A stretch of 64,000 bases of DNA from the NCBI GenBank assembly GCA_013287375.1, contig JABDDX010000001.1, positions 1 to 64,000 of the forward strand, in the 5' to 3' direction. Of this stretch, positions 17,571 through 27,230 are shown one piece after another. Each line of letters opens with the position of its first letter. The first letter of the stretch is position 1. This DNA is from Bacteroidota bacterium. Its GTDB lineage: Bacteria; Bacteroidota; Bacteroidia; Sphingobacteriales; Sphingobacteriaceae. A model generated the notes under the pieces. That model searched no databases and was not told where the DNA came from. It saw only the letters and a program-made list of their open reading frames with translations. The position numbers and the translations under genes were made by a program.

Positions 17571-18445
17571 GCTTTCGCGTATTTTTTCAGGATAATGAAA
17601 TATAGCTTGAAAAATAATTTAGGTGAAAGTTTTAAAAAACTGTTGTTATAGTAAAGCATCTCACAGGCAACCCATCTGGGGAATTTTAAAAGAATAAGCT
17701 GATCTATAAAAAACTTAAATGTCGCCTTCTCTGCATAAAGCATTTGCTTTTTTGAAGCAGGTTTCAGGTTAACGGGCAAACGGGAATTCCATTTTTTATG
17801 CAGATCAAGTGTCGCTGCTATCCATTCAGCGTTATAGCTGCCTTCAGAAAAGTGATCTATCAAAATATCAAACGTAACACCGATTTTATAATTTTGACCA
17901 ATGCTTAATGAAAAATCAAGATCATAAGCATGGAAGCCTTTAAAGTTAATTTCATCAAACATTACTTCTGCGGCTATCGCTTTCGGCGTACAGAACCATA
18001 CGCCATCAATACAGGCTACTTCGGCAAATTCTTTTTTGCCCGGGTTTTTGTAATAATGGAATGGCTCCTGTTGCTTGTATTTAAAACGTTGTATCAGGTT
18101 AATATAGGCAGTTTCAATTCCGGTTGGGTTCCAACCTGATGGCGCAAGCGATTTATATTCGCTGCCGGCAATACCTAACAAGCCATAGTCGTGATGGGAT
18201 GTAAAAAAGTTTAAAACACGGTTACCCCAATCATAGGTTTTAATTAATATATCCTCATGCATAAAGCAAAGCATATTATACCTGGCTTGTTGTATGCCGC
18301 TGTTATAAATTTCGCAAATGCCTTTGCTGCCATCGCTGTTATTGATCGCTATTATTTCAAAGGGTACGCCAATAGTGATCTCAATATTTTCGGAAACCTG
18401 TTGTAATTGGTCGGGATCAGCCGAAGCGATTATTATAGAGATCAT
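17567..18445 (-). CDS. Glycosyltransferase-like protein, GT2 type
   Basis: This 292-residue protein begins MISIIIASADPDQLQQVSEN and reads as a GT-A fold: FEIIAINNSDGSKGICEIYN, then MLCFMHEDILIKTYDWG in place of the DxD segment, then ACIDGVWFCTPKAIA and FHAYDLDFSLSI, then HFSEGSYNAEWI. This set matches a family often called glycosyltransferase-like (PF13712 type). It is probably cytosolic. It is convergent with the DUF5672 gene, with a 4-bp overlap. Its acceptor is unknown; the context suggests a surface glycan. Confidence 0.8.
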   Translation of the reverse strand: MISIIIASADPDQLQQVSENIEITIGVPFEIIAINNSDGSKGICEIYNSGIQQARYNMLCFMHEDILIKTYDWGNRVLNFFTSHHDYGLLGIAGSEYKSLAPSGWNPTGIETAYINLIQRFKYKQQEPFHYYKNPGKKEFAEVACIDGVWFCTPKAIAAEVMFDEINFKGFHAYDLDFSLSIGQNYKIGVTFDILIDHFSEGSYNAEWIAATLDLHKKWNSRLPVNLKPASKKQMLYAEKATFKFFIDQLILLKFPRWVACEMLYYNNSFLKLSPKLFFKLYFIILKKYAKA

Positions 18446-18709
18446 TTATTTAAAGGCAGATTTATGCCTGCAAATATAATGATCAATAAAATAGCAGACC
18501 GAACCACATCGGGCATAAAAAAATGGAGATTAGAGATCGGGTTATAAAATAAAAGCTATCATCAAACACAAATTCAACAACACCAGCCTTTAAATATAAA
18601 ACCCTACCCTCTAAGCTCCATCAAAGACTAGCAGATCAGGATTTAAAGCTCTTATCTCACAACACCCAAACCAAGCTTTATAATCCTAATCACTAATCTG
18701 AAATCTTGT

Positions 18710-19390
18710 TTAATCAAACTTAATACCTAAGCCAATTTGAAATACCTGGTTGCGGTAATCAGGTACATACGAATCGCCGTAACCGTCACCCTGGTTAAAG
18801 TCTATAGTATAACGTGCACGTAACTCAACATTCTGGTTAAGGTCAAAACTAACGCCAATCACACCATCAAGAAAAGTGTTGTTGCCATTATTATTGTTTT
18901 GATGATCTTGCTCTGTAATGGTAAAGCCGCTGCTGTAGGTGTTAGTAGTATTGGTTAAGAATGATAATTGTGGGCCAATCAGGAAGTTAAATCCTGGCGC
19001 TAAATGAAACTTAGCTAACAATGGCACGTCAATAAAATCTTCACGCGAGGTAAAATGTCCGTCAGGTGTGTTTGCACTGTATCCCTTTTGTGAGTATAAA
19101 ACTTCCGGCTCGAATGATAGCGGATAGATCAATGGTACATCAAGAAATAAACCAGCGTTAAAACCAGCAATTGTACCGGTGCTAACTTGATTATCATAAC
19201 CAGCTACTGTATTTGCAAGATTTAAACCACCGGTAATACCTACCCTTACACGATTAAAATCGTCGTGATTGTCTTCTTCTCTTCTGTGGTGCCTAACTAC
19301 CACCCTGCGTGGGCCATAATAATATTCCTGCGCGCTAACCGAACCTGCAAACATGAGGCCCATTGCTAATAGTAAAAGAACTTTTTTCAT
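18710..19390 (-). CDS. Outer-membrane beta-barrel protein (PorT-like)
   Basis: The ATG at 19388-19390 gives a clean signal peptide (MKKVLLLLAMGLMFAGSVSA, cut before QEYYY); a frame nine codons longer is less likely. After a basic, His/Arg-rich linker (RRVVVRHHRREEDNHDD), the mature chain of about 205 residues alternates short strands typical of an eight-stranded barrel: RVGITGGLNLANTV, GFNAGLFLDVPL, SFEPEVLYSQKGY, DVPLLAKFHLAPGFNFLIG, and a C-terminal strand ending in GLGIKFD. It fits the outer-membrane barrel families OMP_b-brl_2/PorT. The role is unknown. Confidence 0.85.
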   Translation of the reverse strand: MKKVLLLLAMGLMFAGSVSAQEYYYGPRRVVVRHHRREEDNHDDFNRVRVGITGGLNLANTVAGYDNQVSTGTIAGFNAGLFLDVPLIYPLSFEPEVLYSQKGYSANTPDGHFTSREDFIDVPLLAKFHLAPGFNFLIGPQLSFLTNTTNTYSSGFTITEQDHQNNNNGNNTFLDGVIGVSFDLNQNVELRARYTIDFNQGDGYGDSYVPDYRNQVFQIGLGIKFD

Positions 19391-19518
19391 TTCGTAAATA
19401 GTTTTAATATAATGCATAGAGTAATAATTTATCCAAAGGTTTATTTTAAGGTTAATTTTTTTTACAAGCTTGACCTAAAACCGTGCCATACAATTTAAGT
19501 TTTACCTACATTTGAACC

Positions 19519-21243
19519 ATGGCCACTATCAGGAAAAGCTTTATTTATAGCTTATTGTTAACCTTGAATTTTATTACCATTCGTGCATTCGCACAAAAAG
19601 AAAGCTATATACAATCATTAAATAAGCAAAACCATTGGGTCGATTCGGTATTTAAAAAACTTAACCGGAGACAAAAAGTGGCGCAATTATTTTTTGTGCG
19701 CGCGCATACCAACCTGGGGTTGGCTTATGAAGACTCAGTGGCAAATGTCATAAAAAATGAACAGGTTGGGGGCTTAGTGTTTTTTCAGGGAGGACCGGTG
19801 CGGCAGGCGGAGTTAATTAACCGCTATCAAAAAATATCAAGGGTGCCATTAATTATTGCGCAGGATGGTGAATGGGGTTTAGGCATGCGCCTGGATTCAA
19901 CCATATCATACCCTTATCAAATGACTTTGGGTGCGATACAGGATAATACCCTCATCTATAAAATGGGGCAAATGGTAGCTTATGATTTTAAGCGCATGGG
20001 CATGCAAATGAATTTCGGCCCCGATATGGACATCAACAATAATCCGGATAACCCAGTGATTGGTTATCGTTCATTTGGTGATAATAAATATAATGTAGCC
20101 GCTAAAGGCATAGCCTATTTTACCGGTATGCAAAGTGAGGGCTTACTTACTACGGCAAAGCATTTCCCCGGCCACGGTGATACCAATGTAGATTCGCACT
20201 TTGACCTGCCGTTACTACCTTTCAGCAGGGAACGTTTAGACACTTTAGAAGAATACCCCTTCCGCGAAGCGATAAAAGCCGGGATAAGCGGCATTATGAT
20301 AGCCCATATGGATATTCCATCGTTAGATAGTACTAAACATTTGCCATCAACCTTATCCCGCAAAATAGTAACCGACATTTTAAAGGATTCGCTGGGCTTT
20401 AAAGGGTTGGTAGTTTCTGACGCGATGGAAATGAGGGGCGTTGTGAAATATTTTCCAAATGGGGATGCGGATGTTCGTGCATTTTTAGCGGGAAATGACG
20501 TTTTAGAATTATCGCCAAACTCAAATTTGGCTATCAAAAAAATCAGGAAAGCAATTCGCAACGATCAGATCAGCCAGGAAGAATTTGATGCGAAAGTTAA
20601 AAAAGTACTGGCGGCAAAATATTGGGCAGGCCTGAATAACTATCACGAAACGCCAATAAACAATTTAGTGGCCGAGTTAAATCGCCCGGCAGCTAAAGAA
20701 CTTGTGGCCCAGTTAAGCGATGCCGCTATTACGCTTTTAAAAGGCAATGCCGCCTCGTTGCAACTTAACCCAATTATTAAAACCGCGATAATAAGCATAG
20801 GGGGTATGCAGCCGACCGTATTTCAGCAGGATTTGACGCACTGGTACGTAAACAGCCGGATTTTTATGATCAGTAAAAACGAATCTGCCAGTGATGTGAA
20901 GAGTCTTTTAACCGTATTAAAAAACTACGGACAGGTTTATATCAGTATTCACGATACCCGTATTCGCCCCCAAAGCAAACTGGATTATAATGTATATGTT
21001 AAGCAACTCATCACCGACCTTGCGTCACGCAGGAACACTGTGATAAGTGTTTTTGCTAATGCCTATAGTATTGCCGGTTTGCCGGGTATCGAAAAAGCAG
21101 GTGCCTTAATTGTTGCTTATCAAAACAGCGACTACCTGCAACACTCAGCAGTTAAGGTTATTACCCAGCGCTTAAAACCAAGTGGCAAACTATCAGTTAG
21201 TATAAATGAGTACTTTAAAAACGGTGCAGGCATAAGTTTGTAA
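19519..21243 (+). CDS. Glycoside hydrolase family 3 (NagZ-like)
   Basis: This 574-residue protein has a signal peptide (ends AFA|QKE) and a GH3 barrel. The NagZ-type signature KHFPGHGDTNVDSH starts at residue 214, and the nucleophile is Asp301 in VVSDAMEM. Those two features point to a beta-N-acetylglucosaminidase acting on peptidoglycan fragments or other GlcNAc glycans. The C-terminal part (from about 380) is an alpha/beta domain; the serine hydrolase domain fused to many Bacteroidota homologues is absent. A TACATTTG box ends four bases before the ATG, which hints at a leaderless message. Confidence 0.88.
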   Translation: MATIRKSFIYSLLLTLNFITIRAFAQKESYIQSLNKQNHWVDSVFKKLNRRQKVAQLFFVRAHTNLGLAYEDSVANVIKNEQVGGLVFFQGGPVRQAELINRYQKISRVPLIIAQDGEWGLGMRLDSTISYPYQMTLGAIQDNTLIYKMGQMVAYDFKRMGMQMNFGPDMDINNNPDNPVIGYRSFGDNKYNVAAKGIAYFTGMQSEGLLTTAKHFPGHGDTNVDSHFDLPLLPFSRERLDTLEEYPFREAIKAGISGIMIAHMDIPSLDSTKHLPSTLSRKIVTDILKDSLGFKGLVVSDAMEMRGVVKYFPNGDADVRAFLAGNDVLELSPNSNLAIKKIRKAIRNDQISQEEFDAKVKKVLAAKYWAGLNNYHETPINNLVAELNRPAAKELVAQLSDAAITLLKGNAASLQLNPIIKTAIISIGGMQPTVFQQDLTHWYVNSRIFMISKNESASDVKSLLTVLKNYGQVYISIHDTRIRPQSKLDYNVYVKQLITDLASRRNTVISVFANAYSIAGLPGIEKAGALIVAYQNSDYLQHSAVKVITQRLKPSGKLSVSINEYFKNGAGISL

Positions 21244-21247
21244 TATT

Positions 21248-21931
21248 ATGGACAAAAAAATCAAGGTAATAGTAACGGGTGCAACCGGCATGGTAGGCGA
21301 GGGCGTAATGCACGAGTGTTTACTCAACCCGCAGATTGAACAGGTATTGATCGTGAACCGGAAACCATCCGGCTTTACTCATTCCAAGCTTAAAGAAATT
21401 ATACATGCTGATTTCTTTGATTTGTCGCCCATTGCCGAGCAGCTTGCGGGATATGATGCTTGTTACTTTTGTCTCGGCGTTTCCTCAATAGGTATGAAAG
21501 AGCCTGAATATTATAAACTAACCTATACGCTCACCATGAACTTCGCCCAAACCTTGGTTACACAAAATGCCAATATGGAATTCTGCTACATATCCGGTGC
21601 AGGCACTGATAGCACCGAAAAAGGCAACTCGATGTGGGCACGTGTAAAAGGGAAGACAGAGAATGATTTGACGAAACTACCTTTTAAGGCAGTATACAAT
21701 TTCAGGCCTGGTGGCATGCTGGCCACTAAGGGATTAAAAAATACGTTGCCTTATTACAAGTACTTTAGCTGGTTATACCCATTCATGCGTAAATTCTTCC
21801 CAAAAACGGTTAGCACCCTTGCCGAATTAGGCCAGGCCATGATCAATAGCACATTGATTGGTTATGATAAGCATGTTTTAGAAGTGCTGGATATTGTGAA
21901 ACTGGCGCATGAGGGTGAGGTGAAAAATTGA
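21248..21931 (+). CDS. NAD(P)-binding Rossmann-fold epimerase-like protein
   Basis: The 227-residue protein starts with the nucleotide-binding turn VIVTGATGMVGEGVMHECL and is an atypical short-chain reductase/epimerase-like protein. It has YISGAGTDSTEKG where a catalytic Ser would sit and WARVKGKTENDL with Lys, but no clear YxxxK. It begins four bases after the GH3 stop, so the two are probably co-transcribed. Its substrate is unknown. Confidence 0.75.
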   Translation: MDKKIKVIVTGATGMVGEGVMHECLLNPQIEQVLIVNRKPSGFTHSKLKEIIHADFFDLSPIAEQLAGYDACYFCLGVSSIGMKEPEYYKLTYTLTMNFAQTLVTQNANMEFCYISGAGTDSTEKGNSMWARVKGKTENDLTKLPFKAVYNFRPGGMLATKGLKNTLPYYKYFSWLYPFMRKFFPKTVSTLAELGQAMINSTLIGYDKHVLEVLDIVKLAHEGEVKN

Positions 21932-21968
21932 AGGAATTATAGTAAATTTGATTTATAAATTTTACGAT

Positions 21969-22133
21969 ATGGTACTGGTATTAAAAAAAGGAGCGAATAA
22001 AAAAGAAATGGATAATATTTCCGCTAAGCTTCAAGTCTCAAAAGGAGTTGATACTAAGAAGTATTGTGGTTCTATTAAGTTAAAAGAAGATCCTTTAGTT
22101 ATACAAAAGCAAATGAGGGATGAGTGGGAATAG
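21969..22133 (+). CDS. VapB-like antitoxin
   Basis: The 54-residue frame starts at ATG 21969 (a TTG seven codons upstream is less likely). It begins MVLVLKKGANKKEMDNISAK and ends KEDPLVIQKQMRDEWE, a layout I recognise from small antitoxins placed before PIN-domain toxins in Bacteroidota. Its stop overlaps the start of the toxin gene by 14 bp, which is typical of coupled toxin-antitoxin pairs. It should bind and neutralise the toxin and repress their shared promoter; a clear operator was not seen, only AT-rich text. Confidence 0.8.
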   Translation: MVLVLKKGANKKEMDNISAKLQVSKGVDTKKYCGSIKLKEDPLVIQKQMRDEWE

Positions 22134-22491
22134 TTTTTTGTTAGATACAAATGCAGTATTGTATGTATTAAACGGAGATGAAACACTCGCTGATTTTTTA
22201 TTTGAAAAAGAGTTATATCTCTCCGTAATTTCAGAAATGGAATTGTTAAGCTATAAGAATATAACAGAGGAAGAAAAGAAATCAATTAAGCATTTTTTAA
22301 ATGAATTTGTCATTATCAATATTGACGAAAGAATTAAGCAAAATGCCATAGAAATAAAAAAGGTAACCAACCTTAAATTGCCAGATAGTATTATAGCGGC
22401 AACTTCGCTATCGTTAAAGTTACCACTTATTACATCCGATAAAAATTTTAAGCATGTCGGAAAGCTAAATCTTGTTTACTACGAGAAATAA
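22120..22491 (+). CDS. VapC-like PIN-domain toxin
   Basis: This 123-residue PIN-domain RNase has the expected acidic residues: Asp in SFLLDTNAVLYVL, Glu in ISEMELLSY, Asp in LKLPDSIIAATSL and Asp in LITSDKNFKHV. These bind the metal ions that cut RNA; VapC enzymes usually cut tRNA or rRNA. It overlaps the antitoxin gene by 14 bp. The pair sits between an epimerase-like gene and a helicase gene, with no mobile element visible, so it is an isolated chromosomal VapBC module. Confidence 0.87.
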   Translation: MSGNSFLLDTNAVLYVLNGDETLADFLFEKELYLSVISEMELLSYKNITEEEKKSIKHFLNEFVIINIDERIKQNAIEIKKVTNLKLPDSIIAATSLSLKLPLITSDKNFKHVGKLNLVYYEK

Positions 22492-22545
22492 TTATTTAAG
22501 ATCATCTCTTCTTAAGTAATATTTTCCTATGCGATTCTTACAACT

Positions 22546-25500
22546 ATGCAATCATCCGCCAATAAATACAACGAGAAATTTCAAGAAGCATTAGCCAACC
22601 TTAACCCCGAGCAATTGGCCGCGGTTAACAAAATGGATGGGCCGGTACTGGTGGTTGCAGGGCCCGGTACGGGTAAAACGCAGATATTGGCGGCACGTAT
22701 AGGTAAGATATTAACTGATACCGATGCCCTGCCAAACGAAATACTTTGCCTTACCTATACCGATGCGGGCGCAATTGCCATGCGCAAGCGGTTGTTTGAT
22801 TTTATTGGGCCGGATGCATACCGGGTTAACATTTATACCTTCCATGCTTTTTGTAACGAGATCATTCAGGAAAACCTGGAGTATTTTGGCAAATTGAATT
22901 TGGAACCATTGTCAGAATTGGATGGCGCTATGCTGTTCCGCGAGTTGGTGGATGAGTTCCCGAATGAGCATTTATTAAAGCGTTTTACCGGTGATGTTTA
23001 TTTTGATGCACCAAGATTAAAACGCCTGTTCTCCACCATGAAAAGCGAAGGCTGGAGCGAAGAATCTATCGCCGTAGCCGTAAAAGAATATTTAGACGAC
23101 CTGCCCAACCGGGAAGAATTCATCTACAAAAGAGCCAATGCCAAAGCGGGTATACAAATAGGCGATCCGAAGCAAAAAGATATTGATAAAGTTGCCGAAG
23201 CCATGCAAAAGCTGATGGCTGCCGTAGGTGAGTATAAAAACTACGCCGGCAAAATGGCCACCAATAACTGGTATGATTATGACGACATGATCATCTGGGT
23301 GCTGAAAGCTTTCCGCGAGAATGAAGAAATTTTGCGCAAGTACCAGGAGCGTTATCAATACATTTTGGTTGATGAGTTTCAGGATACCAGCGGTTCTCAA
23401 AATGAGCTGTTGAAGTTCCTGTTGAATTATTGGGAAGTCCCTAACGTGTTTGTTGTGGGCGATGATGATCAGTCGATATTCAAATTCCAGGGTGCTAACA
23501 TGAAGAATATCCTTGATTTTGCGAACGATTATGTGAGCACCTTGCACACCGTAGTGCTTAAACATAACTATCGATCAAACCAGGAAATCCTTGATATTTC
23601 AAAGGCGCTTATTAATAACAATAACGAGCGTTTAACCAGTCAGCTTGCACTGGATAAAGATTTAAGGGCATCGCATCCTCGTTTCGGTGAGCTAACTGTT
23701 CAGCCCACCATTCGCGAATATGAAAACCCCGGCAAAGAGGTAGTTGATGTAGCCATGCAGATCAAAAAACTGATTGAGAAAGGCACACAGCCAAACGAAA
23801 TCGCGGTAATATACCGTAACCACAGTCAGGTTGAGGAATTGCTGCAATATTTGGACGTTGAGAAAATAGCCGTTAACACCAAACGGAAAATTGATATACT
23901 GGAGCAGCCTTTCGGCGAAAAGATTATTACCATTTTGCGTTATCTCGCTATGGAAATGGATTCGCCTTATAGCGGCGATGAATTGCTGTTCGAGATCATG
24001 CATTATGATTTTTTCGGTATAGCGCCGATTGAGGTTGCCAAGGCCAGTATCGCGGTAGCAAAAGAAAACTATGCTACAGCATCCAATAATCAGCCTAAAA
24101 CATCCTTACGTCGGTACGTAAGTGAAATGCGCACTCCGGCGCAGCCGGGCTTATTTGATCAGGTGCAGAATGTGGAAATGAAATTCCTCATCAACAATAT
24201 CGATTTCCTACTGAAGGAATCGGTTAGCGTTACGCTGCAACAGTTCTTTCAGCAGGTGATCGGTAAAATGGGTATCCTGCGTTATATCATGCATCAGCAG
24301 GACAAAGGCACGTACATGCAAATGCTAACCAGCTTTTTTGATTTTCTGAAAGATGAAAGCCGCAAGAATCCCGAGATAAAACTAAGCGACCTGATATTGA
24401 CTATCGACCTGATGAAAAAGAACAATATCCGTTTGAGCTTGAATCAAATGATATTCTCTGAAAAAGGAATCAACTTTTTAACTGCGCACGGCTCAAAAGG
24501 ATTGGAATACGAATATGTGTTCTTCATCGGTTGCGATAAAAAAACATGGGACAGTAAAGGCCGAAATACAGGCTTCAGCTATCCGGATACATTAACACAA
24601 ACTAAAGGTGATGACATCGCCCAAAAAGAAGAATCGCGCAGGTTGTTTTATGTGGCGCTTACCCGGGCCAAACAATGCCTCATGATATCTTACGCCAGCA
24701 CCGATAAAAACGGCAAGGATCAGGAATCGTCGCAATTTGTAGGAGAGATTTTGGCTGATACGCATTTACAGGTTGAGCATCCGCAGGTGAATGAAGAGGA
24801 TATGATCGGTTTTTATGCGACGCAATTTAATGTTGATGATAAGCCAAAAGTGGAATTACTGGATACCAATTACATTAACCAGTTGCTGCAGAATTATACT
24901 CTTTCGGTAACGCACTTAAATAATTACCTGGATTGCCCGCTGCGGTTTTATTTCCAGTGTTTAATCAGGGTGCCATCAGGTAAAAGTCCGTCGGCTACGT
25001 TTGGGCAGGCGGTACACTGGGCGCTTAACCGCACCTTCAAAAAGCTGAAGGAGTGGGGCGATGAGTTCCCGCCAACAGAGGAGTTTATGAAGGAGTTCCG
25101 TTGGTATATGTACCGCAACCGCGATTCATTTACTAAAGAAGAATTTAAACTGCGCCTGGCCTACGGCGAAAAGATAATGCCTGCCTATTACGAACAAAAT
25201 ATTACGCATTGGAACAAAGTTGCCGTAACCGAGCGTGCCATTAAAAATATTGAGATACAGGGCGTCCCAATAAAAGGTAACCTGGATAAAATAGAGTTTG
25301 AAGGTAAAAATGTAACTGTTATCGACTATAAAACCGGTAAACTTAAAAATGCCAAAGATAAACTGCTGGCCCCAACAAATGATCAGCCTAACGGCGGCGA
25401 TTACTGGCGCCAGGCGGTTTTCTACAAAATACTAATAGACCACGACCGCACAAACGATTGGCAGGTGGTGGGCACCGTATTTGATTTTGTAGAGCCGATA

Positions 25501-25710
25501 AAAGACAACGAGTATCACAAAGAAAAAATATTCATTACTCCAGAGGATACAGAAACGGTAACCGAACAGATCACCTCAGTATACAAAAAAATAATGGCAC
25601 ACGATTTTAATACCGGCTGCGGTAAAAAGGAATGCGACTGGTGTCATTTTGTAAAAAGTAACTTTAACCAGGTGGAAGGTGTTTTAGTTGAGGAGGGTGA
25701 CGAAGTTTAA
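22546..25710 (+). CDS. UvrD-family helicase with C-terminal Fe-S nuclease
   Basis: This 1054-residue protein joins a superfamily 1 helicase and a PD-(D/E)XK nuclease. The helicase part has Walker A GPGTGKT at 39-45, motif Ia LTYTDAGAIAMRKRL, motif II LVDEFQDTSG, motif III GDDDQSIFKFQGA, motif V TAHGSKGLEYEYVF, and motif VI RRLFYVALTRAKQ. The nuclease part starts LSVTHLNNYLDCPLRFYF, with VIDYKTGK (Asp927, Lys929). Cys797 and the group C1025, C1030, C1033 (CGKKECDWC) match the four-cysteine Fe-S cluster of AddB-type nucleases. It is probably a double-strand-break processing enzyme. It follows the VapBC pair with a 54-bp gap. Confidence 0.92.
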   Translation: MQSSANKYNEKFQEALANLNPEQLAAVNKMDGPVLVVAGPGTGKTQILAARIGKILTDTDALPNEILCLTYTDAGAIAMRKRLFDFIGPDAYRVNIYTFHAFCNEIIQENLEYFGKLNLEPLSELDGAMLFRELVDEFPNEHLLKRFTGDVYFDAPRLKRLFSTMKSEGWSEESIAVAVKEYLDDLPNREEFIYKRANAKAGIQIGDPKQKDIDKVAEAMQKLMAAVGEYKNYAGKMATNNWYDYDDMIIWVLKAFRENEEILRKYQERYQYILVDEFQDTSGSQNELLKFLLNYWEVPNVFVVGDDDQSIFKFQGANMKNILDFANDYVSTLHTVVLKHNYRSNQEILDISKALINNNNERLTSQLALDKDLRASHPRFGELTVQPTIREYENPGKEVVDVAMQIKKLIEKGTQPNEIAVIYRNHSQVEELLQYLDVEKIAVNTKRKIDILEQPFGEKIITILRYLAMEMDSPYSGDELLFEIMHYDFFGIAPIEVAKASIAVAKENYATASNNQPKTSLRRYVSEMRTPAQPGLFDQVQNVEMKFLINNIDFLLKESVSVTLQQFFQQVIGKMGILRYIMHQQDKGTYMQMLTSFFDFLKDESRKNPEIKLSDLILTIDLMKKNNIRLSLNQMIFSEKGINFLTAHGSKGLEYEYVFFIGCDKKTWDSKGRNTGFSYPDTLTQTKGDDIAQKEESRRLFYVALTRAKQCLMISYASTDKNGKDQESSQFVGEILADTHLQVEHPQVNEEDMIGFYATQFNVDDKPKVELLDTNYINQLLQNYTLSVTHLNNYLDCPLRFYFQCLIRVPSGKSPSATFGQAVHWALNRTFKKLKEWGDEFPPTEEFMKEFRWYMYRNRDSFTKEEFKLRLAYGEKIMPAYYEQNITHWNKVAVTERAIKNIEIQGVPIKGNLDKIEFEGKNVTVIDYKTGKLKNAKDKLLAPTNDQPNGGDYWRQAVFYKILIDHDRTNDWQVVGTVFDFVEPIKDNEYHKEKIFITPEDTETVTEQITSVYKKIMAHDFNTGCGKKECDWCHFVKSNFNQVEGVLVEEGDEV

Positions 25711-25735
25711 TATATTTACATTACAACACCTCATT

Positions 25736-27088
25736 ATGAAATATTTACTTTTTGTTATCCCCGCAATTTTTGCGCTGCAGGTATCGGCACAAATCACTAT
25801 TAAGCAGGATACAGCCATTAAACAGATGGTTGATGAAGTATCATCAAAAAATATAGAGGCTAACATACGCAAACTGGTGAGTTTTAAAACACGCCATACA
25901 TTAAGCGATACCACAAGCAAAACGGAAGGCAGCGGAGCAGCACGTAACTGGATAAAAGCGACGCTTGAAAAATATGCACTCGAATCCCGCGGCAGGATGG
26001 TTGTACAGTTTGATACTTTTACCCAGCCAAAAGGCGAAAGGATAGATAAACCGGTTAAACTCAAAAATGTATTAGCTATTTTAAAAGGGACTGATCCAAC
26101 TGACACCAGGATATACATCGTATCGGGCCATTATGATTCGCGGGTGAATGATGTGATGAACCCTAACGCTGTTGAGCCGGGCGCAAATGATGATGCCAGC
26201 GGTACAGCAGTTTCTATGGAATTGGCAAGGGTAATGTCGACACGTTCCTTCCCCGCAACAATAATTTTTATGTCAGTAGTGGGTGAAGAGCAGGGTTTGT
26301 ACGGTTCTACCAATGTGGCTAAACGCGCAAAAGACGAAAACTGGAATGTTGATGCTATGCTGAATAATGATATTGTCGGTAATACCCACGGTATGGAAAC
26401 CGACCTTAAAGATAACCGTAGTGTGCGTGTATTTAGCGAAGGTGTACCTTCAGTTGCTGCTGCCAATGCAAAGCAGGTAGCAAGCCTGATAGGTTTAGGT
26501 GGCGAAAATGATAGTCCCTCGCGCGAGCTGGCCCGCTATGTGAAAGAAGTTGCGGAGCGTTATGTTGACCAATTGGATGTAAAACTAATTTACCGCCGTG
26601 ATAGGTACCTGCGAAGCGGCGACCATGTGCCGTTTTTAATGCAAGGGTTTACCGCGGTAAGATTTACTGAAATGAATGAAGATTTTAATCGCCAGCACCA
26701 GGATGTACGCACCGCAAATGGTGTTGATTATGGCGACCTTCCTGACTTTGTAGATTACAACTATGTACAAAAGGTTGCCCGTATGAACCTTTCGGTTTTA
26801 GCGAATTTAGCCATGGCTCCCGCTGAACCTCAAAATGTTGGTGTAGTTACCAGCGACCTCACTAATAAAACTGTTTTAAAATGGGATGCTCCAAAAACAG
26901 GGAAAAAGCCTACCGGCTATTATGTGCTTATGCGCGAAACGATCAGCCCGTACTGGCAGGAAAAATATTACGTTACTGATACCACCGCCACGCTGTATTA
27001 CTCAAAGGATAACTACTTTTTTGCTGTACAATCGTTAGATGCGGATGGACATGAGAGTCTGCCGGTATTTCCAAAGCCAATACGGTAG
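25736..27088 (+). CDS. Secreted M28 family metallopeptidase
   Basis: The ATG at 25736 starts the signal peptide MKYLLFVIPAIFALQVSA|QI. A frame 16 codons longer would overlap the helicase gene and is not preferred. The 450-residue protein has the di-zinc M28 site: His in VSGHYDSRV, Asp in GANDDASGTA, Glu in VVGEEQGLYG, Asp in NNDIVGN, and a late His in SGDHVPF. A Gly-rich C-terminal segment (PTGYYVLMRETISPYW) resembles an Fn3 fold. It would act as an aminopeptidase in the periplasm or outside the cell. Confidence 0.9.
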   Translation: MKYLLFVIPAIFALQVSAQITIKQDTAIKQMVDEVSSKNIEANIRKLVSFKTRHTLSDTTSKTEGSGAARNWIKATLEKYALESRGRMVVQFDTFTQPKGERIDKPVKLKNVLAILKGTDPTDTRIYIVSGHYDSRVNDVMNPNAVEPGANDDASGTAVSMELARVMSTRSFPATIIFMSVVGEEQGLYGSTNVAKRAKDENWNVDAMLNNDIVGNTHGMETDLKDNRSVRVFSEGVPSVAAANAKQVASLIGLGGENDSPSRELARYVKEVAERYVDQLDVKLIYRRDRYLRSGDHVPFLMQGFTAVRFTEMNEDFNRQHQDVRTANGVDYGDLPDFVDYNYVQKVARMNLSVLANLAMAPAEPQNVGVVTSDLTNKTVLKWDAPKTGKKPTGYYVLMRETISPYWQEKYYVTDTTATLYYSKDNYFFAVQSLDADGHESLPVFPKPIR

Positions 27089-27138
27089 TACAATTTGTTT
27101 TTAATGTTTATGACATTGCCATTACCACTTAAATCCGC

Positions 27139-27212
27139 TTGATACAAAACGTATCATTCTTTCCCACTTCTGTATAAATCCACCCCGTGGATTGCCCATA
27201 GTTTTGTATCAA
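27139..27212. promoter_or_regulatory. Inverted repeats over the SDR promoter
   Basis: TTGATACAAAAC (27139-27150) and GTTTTGTATCAA (27201-27212) are a perfect 12-bp inverted pair. The left arm is also part of a palindrome GATAC-AAAAC-GTATC (27141-27155). The right arm overlaps a -7 box TAGTTTTG (27199-27206). This layout suggests a looped operator, perhaps for the AraC-type regulator encoded after the SDR gene. Confidence 0.6.
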
Positions 27213-27230
27213 CATTAAAAAAACAAAGCA

